NCBI GenBank assembly: GCA_023375785.1
Contig: SZWC01004688.1
Coordinates: 29,186 to 93,185, forward strand
DNA: 64,000 bases
Direction: 5' to 3'
From: Penium margaritaceum
Taxonomy: Eukaryota; Streptophyta; Zygnematophyceae; Desmidiales; Peniaceae
Shown piece after piece: positions 21,207-32,800 of the stretch (within the stretch, counting starts at the first letter, position 1; every line of letters starts with the position of its first letter). Made by a program: the position numbers and the translations under genes. The notes under the pieces were generated by a model that did not search any database, was not told the origin of the DNA, and saw nothing but the letters and a program-made list of their open reading frames with translations.

Positions 21207-23822
21207 CTAACGGCCTTTGCGAAGTCGCCTACATCGATCAGAGGCCTTCCCAGCTGCTGTACTAACTGCAGCCATTGAACCTTCTGTAGTGGGGGCTCGT
21301 GAGTTGGGCGTGGATCCCACTGCAGAACCTCCCTCTCTTGCACCTGCCACAGGAGCTGCTGCTGCAATGCCTGGAGCCTCATTGTCCTTGTGTTTACGAA
21401 CACCCTGCCTCATAATCCTTGTCACCTCTGCCGTACCACCATCATCTTCTTTATTGTTCTCCTCATTCCTGTCATCATCTCCCTGCTCCTCCATCTGATC
21501 AATCTCCTTGTCCTCGTCCTCATCCTCCTTGTCGTCAGTGTTGTTTACTCCCTCATCCCCTGCCACCTCCCTCACCTCTACCACCTCAGAATCATCACCG
21601 TCTGCTGCACCTGCAATGGTGGGGTCCCATACTAAGTCATCGTCCTCTTCGCCCTCGACATCCTCATCTGCTTCACTTCCACTGTCCCCTGTCTCCTCAT
21701 CAACTGCTTTCTTGATCTCCTTTATCAGCTTCCTTGCTTTCTTCTTCCCGTACATACGTGTCAGCCACACGTTTGTGCGGACCAGCATCTCCAGCGTTGA
21801 AACCTTCAGGCGGTTGCGCCGTGCAGTCTGAATAAGCTCGTGCTTTGAGAAGGCCCGCTTGTTGTCACAGCTGCTGCAAGGCTGTGCCAAAAGCCGCATT
21901 GCCAGCGCCCGCAGAGTTGGCAGGCTGGTCATGTGGCGGGCATGCCACTTGTACGCAGGCAGCTCGCCTGCTATCACCTGTTGCACTGCTTCCTTTGCCC
22001 GCATAACCTCCCTGACCTTGGACGGCTCCTCCTCCAATGTGATCCTGCCATTCTCAAATGCCTCCAGCTCCCCATTGATGGTATCCTGCTCGCGCTAATC
22101 CGAAAGGAGTGCAGTGACGACCGTATTCCACGCCTTCACCATTTTCTCGTTGCCATCAAACTTGTGGCCAAAGTGCTGTGGGTGGCAACGACGAGCTGCA
22201 GCATAGATGGGACAGGACGTTTGGTTAGTCCAACGGAAGCTCAGATGCTCAGCAACGAACTTGACCCACTCAGGGTTGCAAGGAGCATGACGACTGCCCC
22301 GAGAAGTAGCAAGAGAGTTCACAGCCACTGTTATGTCCAAAAGTGTCTCAAACACAATCCCGGCTGTCCCCCCTACAATGTCAGCCTTACGAATGGCAAG
22401 GACAACTAGAAGCATGAGCTTGGTCATGGCCTTGACCTGCACCCAAAAGACGCCCATCTTCACAAGCCTGCACACTTCCTTCTTCTTTGCCTTCGACCCA
22501 ACATCCTTGCCAACAGAACCGAACTCATTCCACCTTGGGCTGTTGACAATCTTCACAAGAGACTCACGTAGCTTCAGCAGACGCTCAAACATCTTATGCA
22601 CAGACCCGAACCGGGTGGCTACAGCAGGCAACAACACCACGCCACCCTCTGTCTTCAGCCAGGACCTGAGCAAGTCCTTGTTGCGGAAAAATGACACATT
22701 GCGCTCTGCCTTGCTGATGAGGTTTGAACCCCACTCTGTTTTTGCCACATCTTTGAGCACAAGATCCAAGGACTGGGCAGCACAATGACTGAAAGAAACA
22801 GCGAGGTACTTCTTCCGGAGCTCAAGATAGGCCTTCCTGTTTATAGTCGCAATGTCCGTGATCACCATGATGGCCTTCTCAGCGCCCACCTCGGAGATGA
22901 CGTGGTCGATGACTGCTGCGACATGGTTGGCGTCCCTGACGATGCCGCTTGAATCTCTAGAGAAGAGGTGTGCGGTACCTTCCACGTTTGAAGCCATCGC
23001 AGAGTAGATGGATCCGATGTGGATATCCGACCACTCGTCGACCCCAAGGGTTACTCCAAACATTTCCCAGCCACTTCAAAGCGGAGCCTCGAGCTCTGCT
23101 AGCTCAACATCAAGTGTTGGAAGCAGCTCCGATGTCACCCGGTCCTTGCTAGGCAGCCTGAAGCTGGATGTTGTCCGCCGCGCATCCTCCACGAGCTCGA
23201 AGACAACATCATCTCTGCAGAACGAGATAGGGAGGGAATTCTTTGCCATAATTTTCACGATCGTCCGTTGGCACTTGCTGTTGGCAGCGTTTGTAAGGTG
23301 TTTTGGCATGAGCGACTGACGAGAGCTGTTGAGCGATGCTGCGGAGCCCGGGGTGCTGCTGCGAAGGGACTCTGAGATAGAAGCTGGAGCGGGAACCATG
23401 GCTGGCAGAGTGTCAGCAACACCAGCAGCTGCGCGAAGTTCCTACCGTTTCAACTCTGCGACGAGCTTTGCCCAGTAAACTGGGCTGGAACTTGTGCCCC
23501 ATGGCTCGCCTTGGCCATTGTACAGCTTCTTGTTGAACGACTGAAAGGAGGCCGGGGGAGGGGGCAGGGGAGGGAGACCTAGAAGCACCTGGGCAGCGGG
23601 AGGAGCCACCTTACACTCAGCAATGTTATGCACTGCCACCCCAAAATGACCGCGCATACGGTCGGATCCACCTGACGACACCTTTCGGCATGGCCTGCAC
23701 TGCCATCCGGGGTAGCCACCTTGAGTCGGTACAGGCCTGGCCCGAATGAGGAAGTCACCAGCCAGAACAGGTGGTCTGGCCGACGTAGATGGCTGAGAAC
23801 TGGTGGTGGCCCGACTGGCCTC
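21207..23822 (-). pseudogene. hAT transposase, BED zinc finger + DUF659 + hATC, with three in-frame stops
   Basis: A single minus-strand frame of about 870 codons, interrupted by TAG (23442-23444), TGA (23076-23078) and TAG (22095-22097) but keeping its phase throughout. A BED-type zinc finger lies at about 23710-23610, with CxxC, His and Cys ligands. The DUF659/RNase H-like core follows: GVDEWSD near 23045-23025 and VITDIA near 22863-22846 hold the two expected acidic residues. The hATC dimerisation segment, with LAxxLLxxPxSS and RAFS, is at about 21950-21780. A long Glu/Asp-rich tail fills about 21700-21390, and a TAG ends the frame at 21209-21207. The enzyme would cut and rejoin transposon ends in the nucleus. 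At the 5' side the frame reads on into satellite 2, so the native start is missing. Point decay without frameshift suggests modest age. Confidence 0.85.
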
Positions 23823-23823
23823 C

Positions 23824-26800
23824 CCAGGCATTACCAGGCATTGTCCAGGCATTGCCAGACATTGCCAGACATTGCCCAGGCATTTCCAGGCATTGCCCAC
23901 GCATTGCCAGGCATTGCCCAGACATTACCAGGCATTGCCCAGGCATTACCAGGAATTGCCTTGCATTGCACAGGCATTGCCAGGAATTGCCAGGCATTAC
24001 CAGGCTTTGCGACGCATTGCCAAGCATTTTCAGGCGTTGCCCAAACATTGCCAGGCATTGTCCAGGCATTGCCAAGCATTGCCCAGGCATTGCCAGGCAT
24101 TGTCCAGGCATTTCCAGGCATTGCACAGGCATTGCGAGGCACTGCCCAGGCATTGCCACGCATTGCAAGGCATTGTCAGGCATTGCCCAGGCATTGCGAG
24201 CCATTGCAAGGTATTGCCTGGCACTGCCCAGGCATTGCCAGGCATTGCCAGGCATTGCCTAGGCATTGCCAGGCATTGCCCAAGCATTGCCAGGCATTGC
24301 CCAGGTATTGCCAGGCATTGCCTAGCATTGTCTAGGCATTGCAAGGCATTGACCAGGCATTGCCTGGCATTGCCCACGCATGACCAGGCATTGCCCAGGC
24401 GTTGCTAGGCATTGCCACGCATTGCTAGGCATTGCCAAGCATTTCCAAGCATGGCCTTGGCATTGCCAGGCATTGCGAGGCATTTCCAGGCATTGCCAGG
24501 CATTGCCCGGAATTCTCCAAACATTGCTAGGCATTGGCCAGGCATTGCAAGGCATTGCCCAGGAATTGCCAGGCATTGGCCAGGCATTTCTATGCATTGG
24601 CCAGGCATTGCTAGGCATTGGCCAGGCATAGCCAGGCAATGCCAGGCATTTCCAAGCATTTCCCAGGCATTGCCAGGCATTGCGGAAGCATTGAAAGGCA
24701 TTGACAGACATTGCCAAGCGTTTCCCAGGCATTGCCATGCATGGCCAGGCATTGCCCAGGCATTGCCCGGGAATTGCCAGGCATTGCCCAGACATTCCCA
24801 GGCGTTGCCAGGCATTGCCAGGCATTTCCCGGGCATTGCTAGGCATTGCCCGGGCATTGCCAGGCATTTCCACGCATTGTCCAGGCATTGGTAGGCATTG
24901 CCAGGCATTGCCAAACATTGCCTAGGCATTGCCCAGGCATTGCCAGGCATTGCTAGGCATTTCCAGGCATTGCTTGGTATTGCCCAGGCATTGCCAAGGC
25001 ATTGCTAAGCATTGCAAGGCATTACCCAAGCATTGCCATGCATTTCCCAGGCATTCCCAGGCATTGCCAGGCATTGCCCAGGTATTGCCAGGCCTTGCCA
25101 GGCATTGCCAGGCATTGCTAGGCATTGCCCGGGCATTGCGAGGCATTTCCCAGGCATTGTCAGGCATTGCCCGGGCATTGCCAGGCATTGCCCGGGCATT
25201 GCCAGGCATTGCCACGCGTTGTCCAGGCGTTGCCAGGCATTGCGCAGGCATTGCGAAGCATTGTCCAGGCATTGCCAGGCATTGCCCGGGCATTGCCAGG
25301 CATTGCCAGGCATTGCCAGGCATTGCCAAGTATTGTCCAGGCATTGCTAGGCATTGCCAAGCATTGCCAAAAACAGCCTAGGCATTGCCCATGCATTGCC
25401 AGGCATTGCCAGGCATTTCCAGGCATTGCTTGGTACTGCCCTGGCCTTGCGTAGGCAGTGCCAGGCAATGCAAGGCATTACCCAGGCATTGCCATGCACT
25501 GTCCAGGCATTGCCAGGCATTGCCAGGCATTGCCCATGTATTGCCAGGCCTTGCCAGGCATTGCCAGACATTAATATGCATTGCCCAGGCATTTCCAGGC
25601 ATTGCCCAAGCATTGCCAGGCATTGCCACGAATTGCCCAGGCATAACCAGGCATTGCCCAGGCATTGTATGGCATTGCCTGGGCATTGCCAGACATTACC
25701 AAGGCATTTCCAGGCATTGCCTAGGTATTGCCAGGCATTGCCTGGCATTGCCGAGGCATTACCAGGCATTGCCTCGGCATTGCAAGGCATTGCTAGGCAT
25801 TGTCTAGGCATTGCCAGGCATTACTAGGAATCACTCCGCATTGCCTAGGCATTCTCACGCATTTCCTGGGCATTGCGCAGGCATTGCAAGGCGTTGCCCA
25901 GGCATTGCCTGGGATCGTCCAGGCATTGCCAGGCATTGTCCAGGCATTGCCCACGGATAGCCTAGGCATTTCCAGGCAATGTCAGTCATTGCCAAGCATT
26001 GCCTAGGCATTTTCCAAGCATTGCTAGGCTTTGCCCAGGCATTGCTAGGCATTGCCCTAGCATTGCCAGGCATTGCCCAGGCATTGCCAGGCATTGCCCA
26101 GGCATTGCCAGGCATTGTGAGGCATTGCCAGGCATTCCCAGGCATTACAACGCATTGCCCGGGCATTTCCACGCATTTCCAGGCATTGCTAGGCATTGCT
26201 AGGCATTGCCCAGGCATTGCCTATGCATTACCCAGGCATTACCAGGCATTGCCAGGCATTGCTTGGCATTGCCTAGGCATTGTCAGGCATTTCCATGCAT
26301 TGCAAGGCATTACCGAGGCATTGTCAGGCATTGCCAGGCATTGCCCAGGCATTTCCATGCATTGCCCAGGCATTACCAGGCATTACCAGGCGTTGCCTGG
26401 CATTGCCCACGCATTACGAGGCGTTGTCTGGTATTGCCCAGGCATTGCCAGGCATTTTCTAGGCATTGCCAGGCATTCTCCAGGCATTGTAAAGCAATGC
26501 CAGGCATGGCCAGGCATTGCCGACGCATTGCTAGGCATTGTCCAGGCATTTCCAGGCATTGCAAGGCATTTCCCAGGCATTGCCAGGCATTGCCGAGGCC
26601 TTGGCAGGTGTTGCCAGGCGTTGCCAGGCATTGCCAAGCATTACCCCGCATTGCCCAGCCATTTCCAGGTACTGTCCAGGCATTGCCCAAGCATTACTAG
26701 GCATTGCCCGCGCATTGCAAGGCATTGCCCAGGCATTACCAGGCATTGCTTAGGCATTGCTAGGCATTTCCAAGCATTGCCTAGGCATTGCCAGGCATTA

Positions 26801-29800
26801 CCGGGCATTGCCTGGCATTGCCCAAGCATTGCTAGACATTGCCCAGGCACTGCCACGCATTGCTACGCATTGTCCAGGCATTGCCATCCATTACCCAGGC
26901 ATTGATAGGCATTGCCAGGCATTTCCAGGCATTGCCCATGCATTGCCAAGCATTTCCCAGGCATTGCCAGGCATTGCCTGGTATTGCCTAGGCATTGGCA
27001 GGCATTGGCACGTATTTCCTAGGCATTTCCAGGCATTGCCAGGCATTGTCCACGCAATCCCAGACATTGAACAGGCATTGCTAGTCATTCCCTCGGCATT
27101 TTCCAGGCATTAGTAGGCGTTGTCGAGGCATTGCCAAGCATTGCCTAGGCATTTCCAGGCATTGCCAGGCATTTCCCAGGCATTGCCAGGCATTGCTAGG
27201 CATTGCCCACACATTGCGAGGCATTGCCAAGCACGGCCAGGCATTTCCCAGGCATTGCCAGGCATTGCCCAAGCACTGCCACGCATTGCTTAACATTGCC
27301 CAGGCATTGCCATCCATTTCCCAGGCATTTCCAGGCATTGCCAAGCATTGCCCAGGCATTGTCCAGGCATTCCCAAGCATTGAACAGGAATTTCCGGTCA
27401 TTCCCTCGGCATTGTCTAGGCATTACTAGGCGTTGCCTAGGCATTGCCAGGCATTGCCAGGCATTGCCAGGCATTGCCAAGCATTCCCTAGGCATTGCCA
27501 GGCATTGCCTAGGCATTGCCAGGCATTGCCCAGGCATTGCGAGGCATTGCCAGGCACTGCCAAGCATTGCCCAGGCATTGCCAGGCATTGCCTGTCATTG
27601 ACAGGCATTTCCTAGGCATTGCCAAGAATTGCCATGCATTGCCAGACATTGCCTACGCATTCCCAGGCATTGCTAGGCATTACCCGGGCATTGCCTAGGC
27701 ATTGCCAGGCATTTCCCAGGCATAGCCTAGGCATTTCCAGGCATTGCCTGGGCATTGTCCAGGCATTGCTAGGCGTTTGCCAGGCATTGCCAAGCATTGC
27801 CCTGGCATTTCCAGGCATTGCCAAGGCATTGCCAGGTATTGCCCAGGCATTGCCAGGCATTACCAGGCATTGCCTAGGCATTGCCAGGCATTGCCAAGAA
27901 TTTCCAGGCATTACCAAGGATTGTCCAGGCATTGCAAGGCATTGCCTACGCATTGCTAGGCATTGCCCTGGCATTGCCAGGCATTGTCAAGAATTTTCCA
28001 GGCATTGCTAGGAATTGCAAGGCATTGCCTAGCATTATCAAGGCATTGGTAGGCATTGCCTAGGCATTGCCAGGTATTGCCAGGCATTGCAAGGCATTAT
28101 CGAGGCATTTCCAGGCATTGCTAGGCACTGCCAGCGTTGTCCAGGCATTGCCAAGCATTGTTCGGGCATTACCAGGCATTGCGTGGCATTGCCAGGCATT
28201 GCCCAGGTATAACCAGGCATAGCCCAGGCATTGCCAGGCATTACCCACGCATTGCCGGGCATTACCAAACATTGCCCGGCATTGTCCAGGCATTACCAGG
28301 CGTTACCTAGGCATTGCCACACATGGCGAGGCATTACCTTGGCATTGCTAGGCACTGCCTTGCATTGTCCACGCATTGCTAGGTGTTGCCTTGCATTGTC
28401 CATGCATTGCTAGGCATTACCAGGCATTGCCCAGGCATTGCCAGGCGTTGCCCAAGCAGTTCCTGGCATTGCCCAGGCATTGCCAGGCATTGCCAGACAT
28501 TGCCGGGCTTTGCTCAAGTATTGCCACGCATTGCCAGGCATTGCGCAGGCGTAACCAGGCATTACCCAGGCATTTCCAGGCATTTCCCAAGCGTTGCTAG
28601 GCATTTCCAAGCATTGCTAGGCATTGCTCAGGAATTACAGGGGATTGCCAGGCATTGCATGGCATTGTCCAGGCATTGCAAGGCATTCCCCGGGCATTGC
28701 CAGGCATTTCCCATGCATTGTCCAAGCATTGCCAGGCATTGCCAGGCATAACCGGGCATTGCCCAGGCATTGCCAAGCATTGCCCAGGCATTGCCAGGCA
28801 TTGCCCAGACATTGCCAGGCATTGGTAGGCATTGTCCAGGCATTGCTAGGCATTGCCAAGCATTGCTCCGGCATTGCAAGGCATTGCTAGGCATTTTCCA
28901 TGCATTGCTAGGCATTGCCAGGTATTGCCTGCCATTGCCAAGAATTGTCTAGGAATTGCAAGGCATTGCCAGGCATTTCTAGGCATCCTACGCATTGCCA
29001 GGAATTGCCAGGCATTGTCCAGGCATTGCTAGGCATTGCCCAGGCATTGCTAGGCATTGCCAGCCATTGCCAGGCATTGCCAGGCATTGCCAGGCATTGC
29101 CAGGCATTGCCAGGCGTTGCCACGCATTGCCAGGCATTGCCCATGCATTGCCATTCATTGCTAGGCATTGCCCATGCATTTCCTGGCATTGTCCAGGCAT
29201 TGCCAGGCATTGCCCAGGCATTACCAGGCATTGCCAGGCATTGCGTGGCATTGCCTAGGCATTGCCAGGCATTACCCAGGCATCGCCAGGCATTGCCCAG
29301 GCATCGCCAGGCATTGCCATGCATTGTCGAGGCATTGCCAGGCATTGCCTGGCATTTCCCAGGCATTGTCCAGGCATTGCTAGGCATTGCCAGGCATTGC
29401 CCAGGCATTGCCAGGCATTGTCAGGCATTGCCTAGGCATTGCCACGCATTGCCAGGCATTGCCAGGGAGTGCCACACATTGCCAGGCATTTCCCATGCAT
29501 TGCCAGGTATTGCCCAGGCATTGCCTAGGCATTTCCAGGCATTGTCCAGGCATTGCCAAGCATTGCCTGGAATTGCCTAGGCATTGTCCAAGCATTGCCA
29601 GACATTGCAAGGCATTGCTAGGCATTGTCCATTTATTTCCAGGCATTACCCACGCATTGACAGGCATTCCCAAGCATTACCCTGGCATTGCCAGGCATTG
29701 CCAGGAATCACCAGGCATTGCCAGGTATTGCACGGGCATTGCCAGGCATTGTCAGGCATTGTCCTTGCATTGCCAGGCACTACCTGGCATTTCCTAGGCA

Positions 29801-32800
29801 TTGCCATGCATTGCCCAGGCATTGCCAAGGCATTACCAGGCATTTCCAGGTATTGCCACACATTGCCCAGGCATTGCCTAGACAATGCCACGCATTGCCA
29901 GGCATTGCCAAGCATTTCCGAGGCATTGCCCAGGCATTGCTAGGAATTGCCAAGCATTTCCTAGGCATTGCCAGGCATTGCTATGCATTGCCAGGCATTG
30001 CCCGGCATTGCTAGACATTGCCCAAGCATTGCCAGGCATTGCCAAACATTGCTAGGCATTACCCAGGCATTGGTAGGCATTGCTAGGCATTACCCAGGCA
30101 TTTCCAGGCATTGTGAAGTAGTGCAAGGCATTGCCAGGCATTGCCTAGGCATTGCCAGGCATTGCTAGGCATTCCCTAGGCCTTGCTAGGCGCTGCCCAT
30201 GCATTGCGAGGCATTGCCAGGCATTATCCAGGCATTGCCCAGGCATTGCTAGGCATTTTCCATGCATTACCAAGCATTGCCAGGCATTACCTAGGCATTG
30301 TCCAGGCATTCCCTGGCATTGCCAGGCATTGTCCAAGCATTGCACAAGCACTGCCAGGCATTGCCACGCATTGCCAAGCATTGCCCAGGCATTGCCTGGC
30401 ATTGCTCGGAGCTGCTTAGGCATTGTCAGGCATTGCCTAGGCATTGTCAGGCATTACCCAGGCATTGCCTGGCATTGCCCAGGCATTGCTAAGCATTGCC
30501 AGGCATTGCCCAGGCATTGCCAGGCATAGACTGGCATTGCCCAGGCATTGCCAGGCATTGTCCAGGCATTGCCAGGCATTTCCAGGCATTGCCATGCATT
30601 TCCCAGGCATTGCTAAGCATGGTTAGGCATTGCCAAGCATTGCCCAAGCATTTCCAGGCATTGCCCATGCATAACAAGGCATTGCCCAGGCATTGCCAGG
30701 CATTGCCCAAGCATTTCCTTGCATTGCCCAGGCATTGCCAAGAATTGCTATGCATTGAAAGGCATTGCCCAAGCATTGCCAGGTATTGCCAGGCATTACC
30801 CACGCATAACCAGGCATTGCCCAGGCATTGCCAGGAATTGCCCAATCATTGCCAGGCATTGCCAAGCATTGCTAGGCATTGCCCAGGCATTACCGGGCAT
30901 TGCCAGGCATTGCCCACGCATTGCCACGCATTACCTGGCAATACCCAGGCAATGCTATGTATTACCCATGCATTTCCAGGCATAACCGGGCATTGCGCAC
31001 GCATTGCCATGCATTTCCCAGGCATTGCTAGGCATTGCCAGGCATTGCCAGGCATTGCCGCGCATTGCTATTTATTGCCAGGCATTGGTAGGCATTGACC
31101 ACGCATTGCCAGGCATTGCCAAGCATTGCCTAGGTTTTACGAGGCATTGCCAGGCATTTCCCAGGCATTGCCAAGCATTGCCACGCATTGCCAGGCATTG
31201 CCCAGGCATTGCTAGGCATTGCCTGGCATTGCCCAGGCATTGACAGGGATTGCCCAGGCATTGCAAGGCATTTCCAGGCATTGCCTCGCATTGTCCAGGC
31301 ATTGCCCAGGCATTGTCAAGCATTGCCAAGCAGTGCAAGGCATTGCCAGGCATTGCCCAGGCATTGCCAGACATTGCACTGGCATTGCCCGGCATTGCCT
31401 AGGCATTGCCTATGCATTGCTAGGTGTCGCCCATGGATTGCGAGGCATTTCCGGGCATTGCCCAGTCATTGCTAGGCATTGCCCAGGAATTGCCAGGCAT
31501 TGCCAGGCATAGCCTAGCAATTGGCAGGCATTGCCTAGGAATTGCCAGGCATTTCCTGGCATTGCCCAAACATTGCCAGGCATTGCCTGGAGCTGCCTAG
31601 GCATAGCCTGGCATTACACAGGCATTTCCTGGCAATGCCCAGGCATTGCCAGGCATTGCCCACACATTGCCAGGCATTGACTGGCATTGCCCAGGCATTG
31701 TCACGCATTGTCCAGGCATTGCCATGCATTGCCAGGCATTGTCAAGCATTGCCCAGGCATTGCCAGGCATTGCCAGGCTTGTCAGGCATTCCCAGACATT
31801 GCCCAGGCATTGCCAAGTATTGGTAGGCATTGCCTAGGCATAACCAGGCATTGCCCAGGCATTGCCAGGCATTGCCCAAGCATTGCTTGGCATTGCCCAG
31901 ACATTGCTAGGCATTGCCCAACCATTGATAGGCATTTCCAGGCATTGCGCACGCATAACCAGGCATTGCCCAGGCATTGCCAGGCATTGCCCAAGCATTG
32001 CCCGGCATTGCCAAGCATTGCTAGGCATTACCGAGCCATTATGAGGCATTGCCAGGCATTGCCCAGGCATTGCGAGGCATTGCCTGGTATTGCCCAGGCA
32101 TTGCAAGGCATAATCCAGGCATTGCTAGGCATTGCCCAAGCATTGTCCAAGCATTGCCAGGCATTGCTAAGCATTGCTAGGCATAACCGGGCAATACCCA
32201 CACATTGCTAGGCATTGCCCAGGCATTGCCAAGACTTGCCCAGACATTGCCAGGCATTGGTAGGAATTGTCCAGGAATTGCCACTCATCGCCAGGCATTG
32301 CCAAGCATTGCCAGGCATTGCCCAGGCATTGCCTGGCATTGCCTGGAATTGCCCACGCATTGCACATGCATTGCACAGGCATTGCCAGGCATTGCTAGGC
32401 ATTGCCTGGCATTACCCAGGCATTGCCAGGCATTGTGCAGGCAATGCCAAGCATTGCCAGGCATTGCTGGGCATTCTAGGCAGTGCCAGGCATTGCCCAG
32501 GCTTTGCTACGCATTTTCCAAGCATTACCAGGCATTGCCAGGCATTGCCAAGCATTGCCCAGGCATTGCCATTCATTGCTAGGCTTTGCCCAGGCATTTC
32601 CTGGAATTTTCCAGGCATTGCCTAGCATTGCCCAGGCATTTCCAGTCATTGCCCAGGCATCACTAGGCATTGCCCAGGCATTACCAGGCATTGCCAAGGC
32701 ATTGCCAGGCATTGCCTGACATTACCCTGGCATTGCTAGGAATTTCCCAGGCATCCCCACGCATTGCGCAGGCATTGCAAGGCATTGCGAGGCATTGTCT

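Larger units (their letters stand above)
20658..23823 (-). mobile_element. Decayed hAT DNA transposon (BED/DUF659/hATC type)
   Basis: An island of unique sequence between the two satellites. It carries a minus-strand hAT transposase remnant (21207-23822) and, beyond its 3' end, about 550 bp of noncoding DNA whose outer 120 bp is packed with AAGTC/GACTT motifs resembling hAT subterminal repeats. The 5' side ends abruptly where satellite 2 begins, about 110 bp upstream of the zinc finger, with no matching motif cluster, so that end seems lost. I could not find terminal inverted repeats or an 8-bp target duplication; both flanks are satellites, which would hide them. Confidence 0.75.

Noticed and set aside
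23402-23445. A 44-bp intron (GT...AG) removing the first TAG of the hAT frame
   Set aside because: The candidate splice would shift the reading frame, while the unspliced sequence stays in phase on both sides.
21207-23822. Stop-codon reassignment (TAG read as an amino acid) to explain the hAT frame
   Set aside because: A TGA is also present, the frame ends at a TAG, and glutamine is coded by ordinary CAG/CAA elsewhere. Point decay is simpler.
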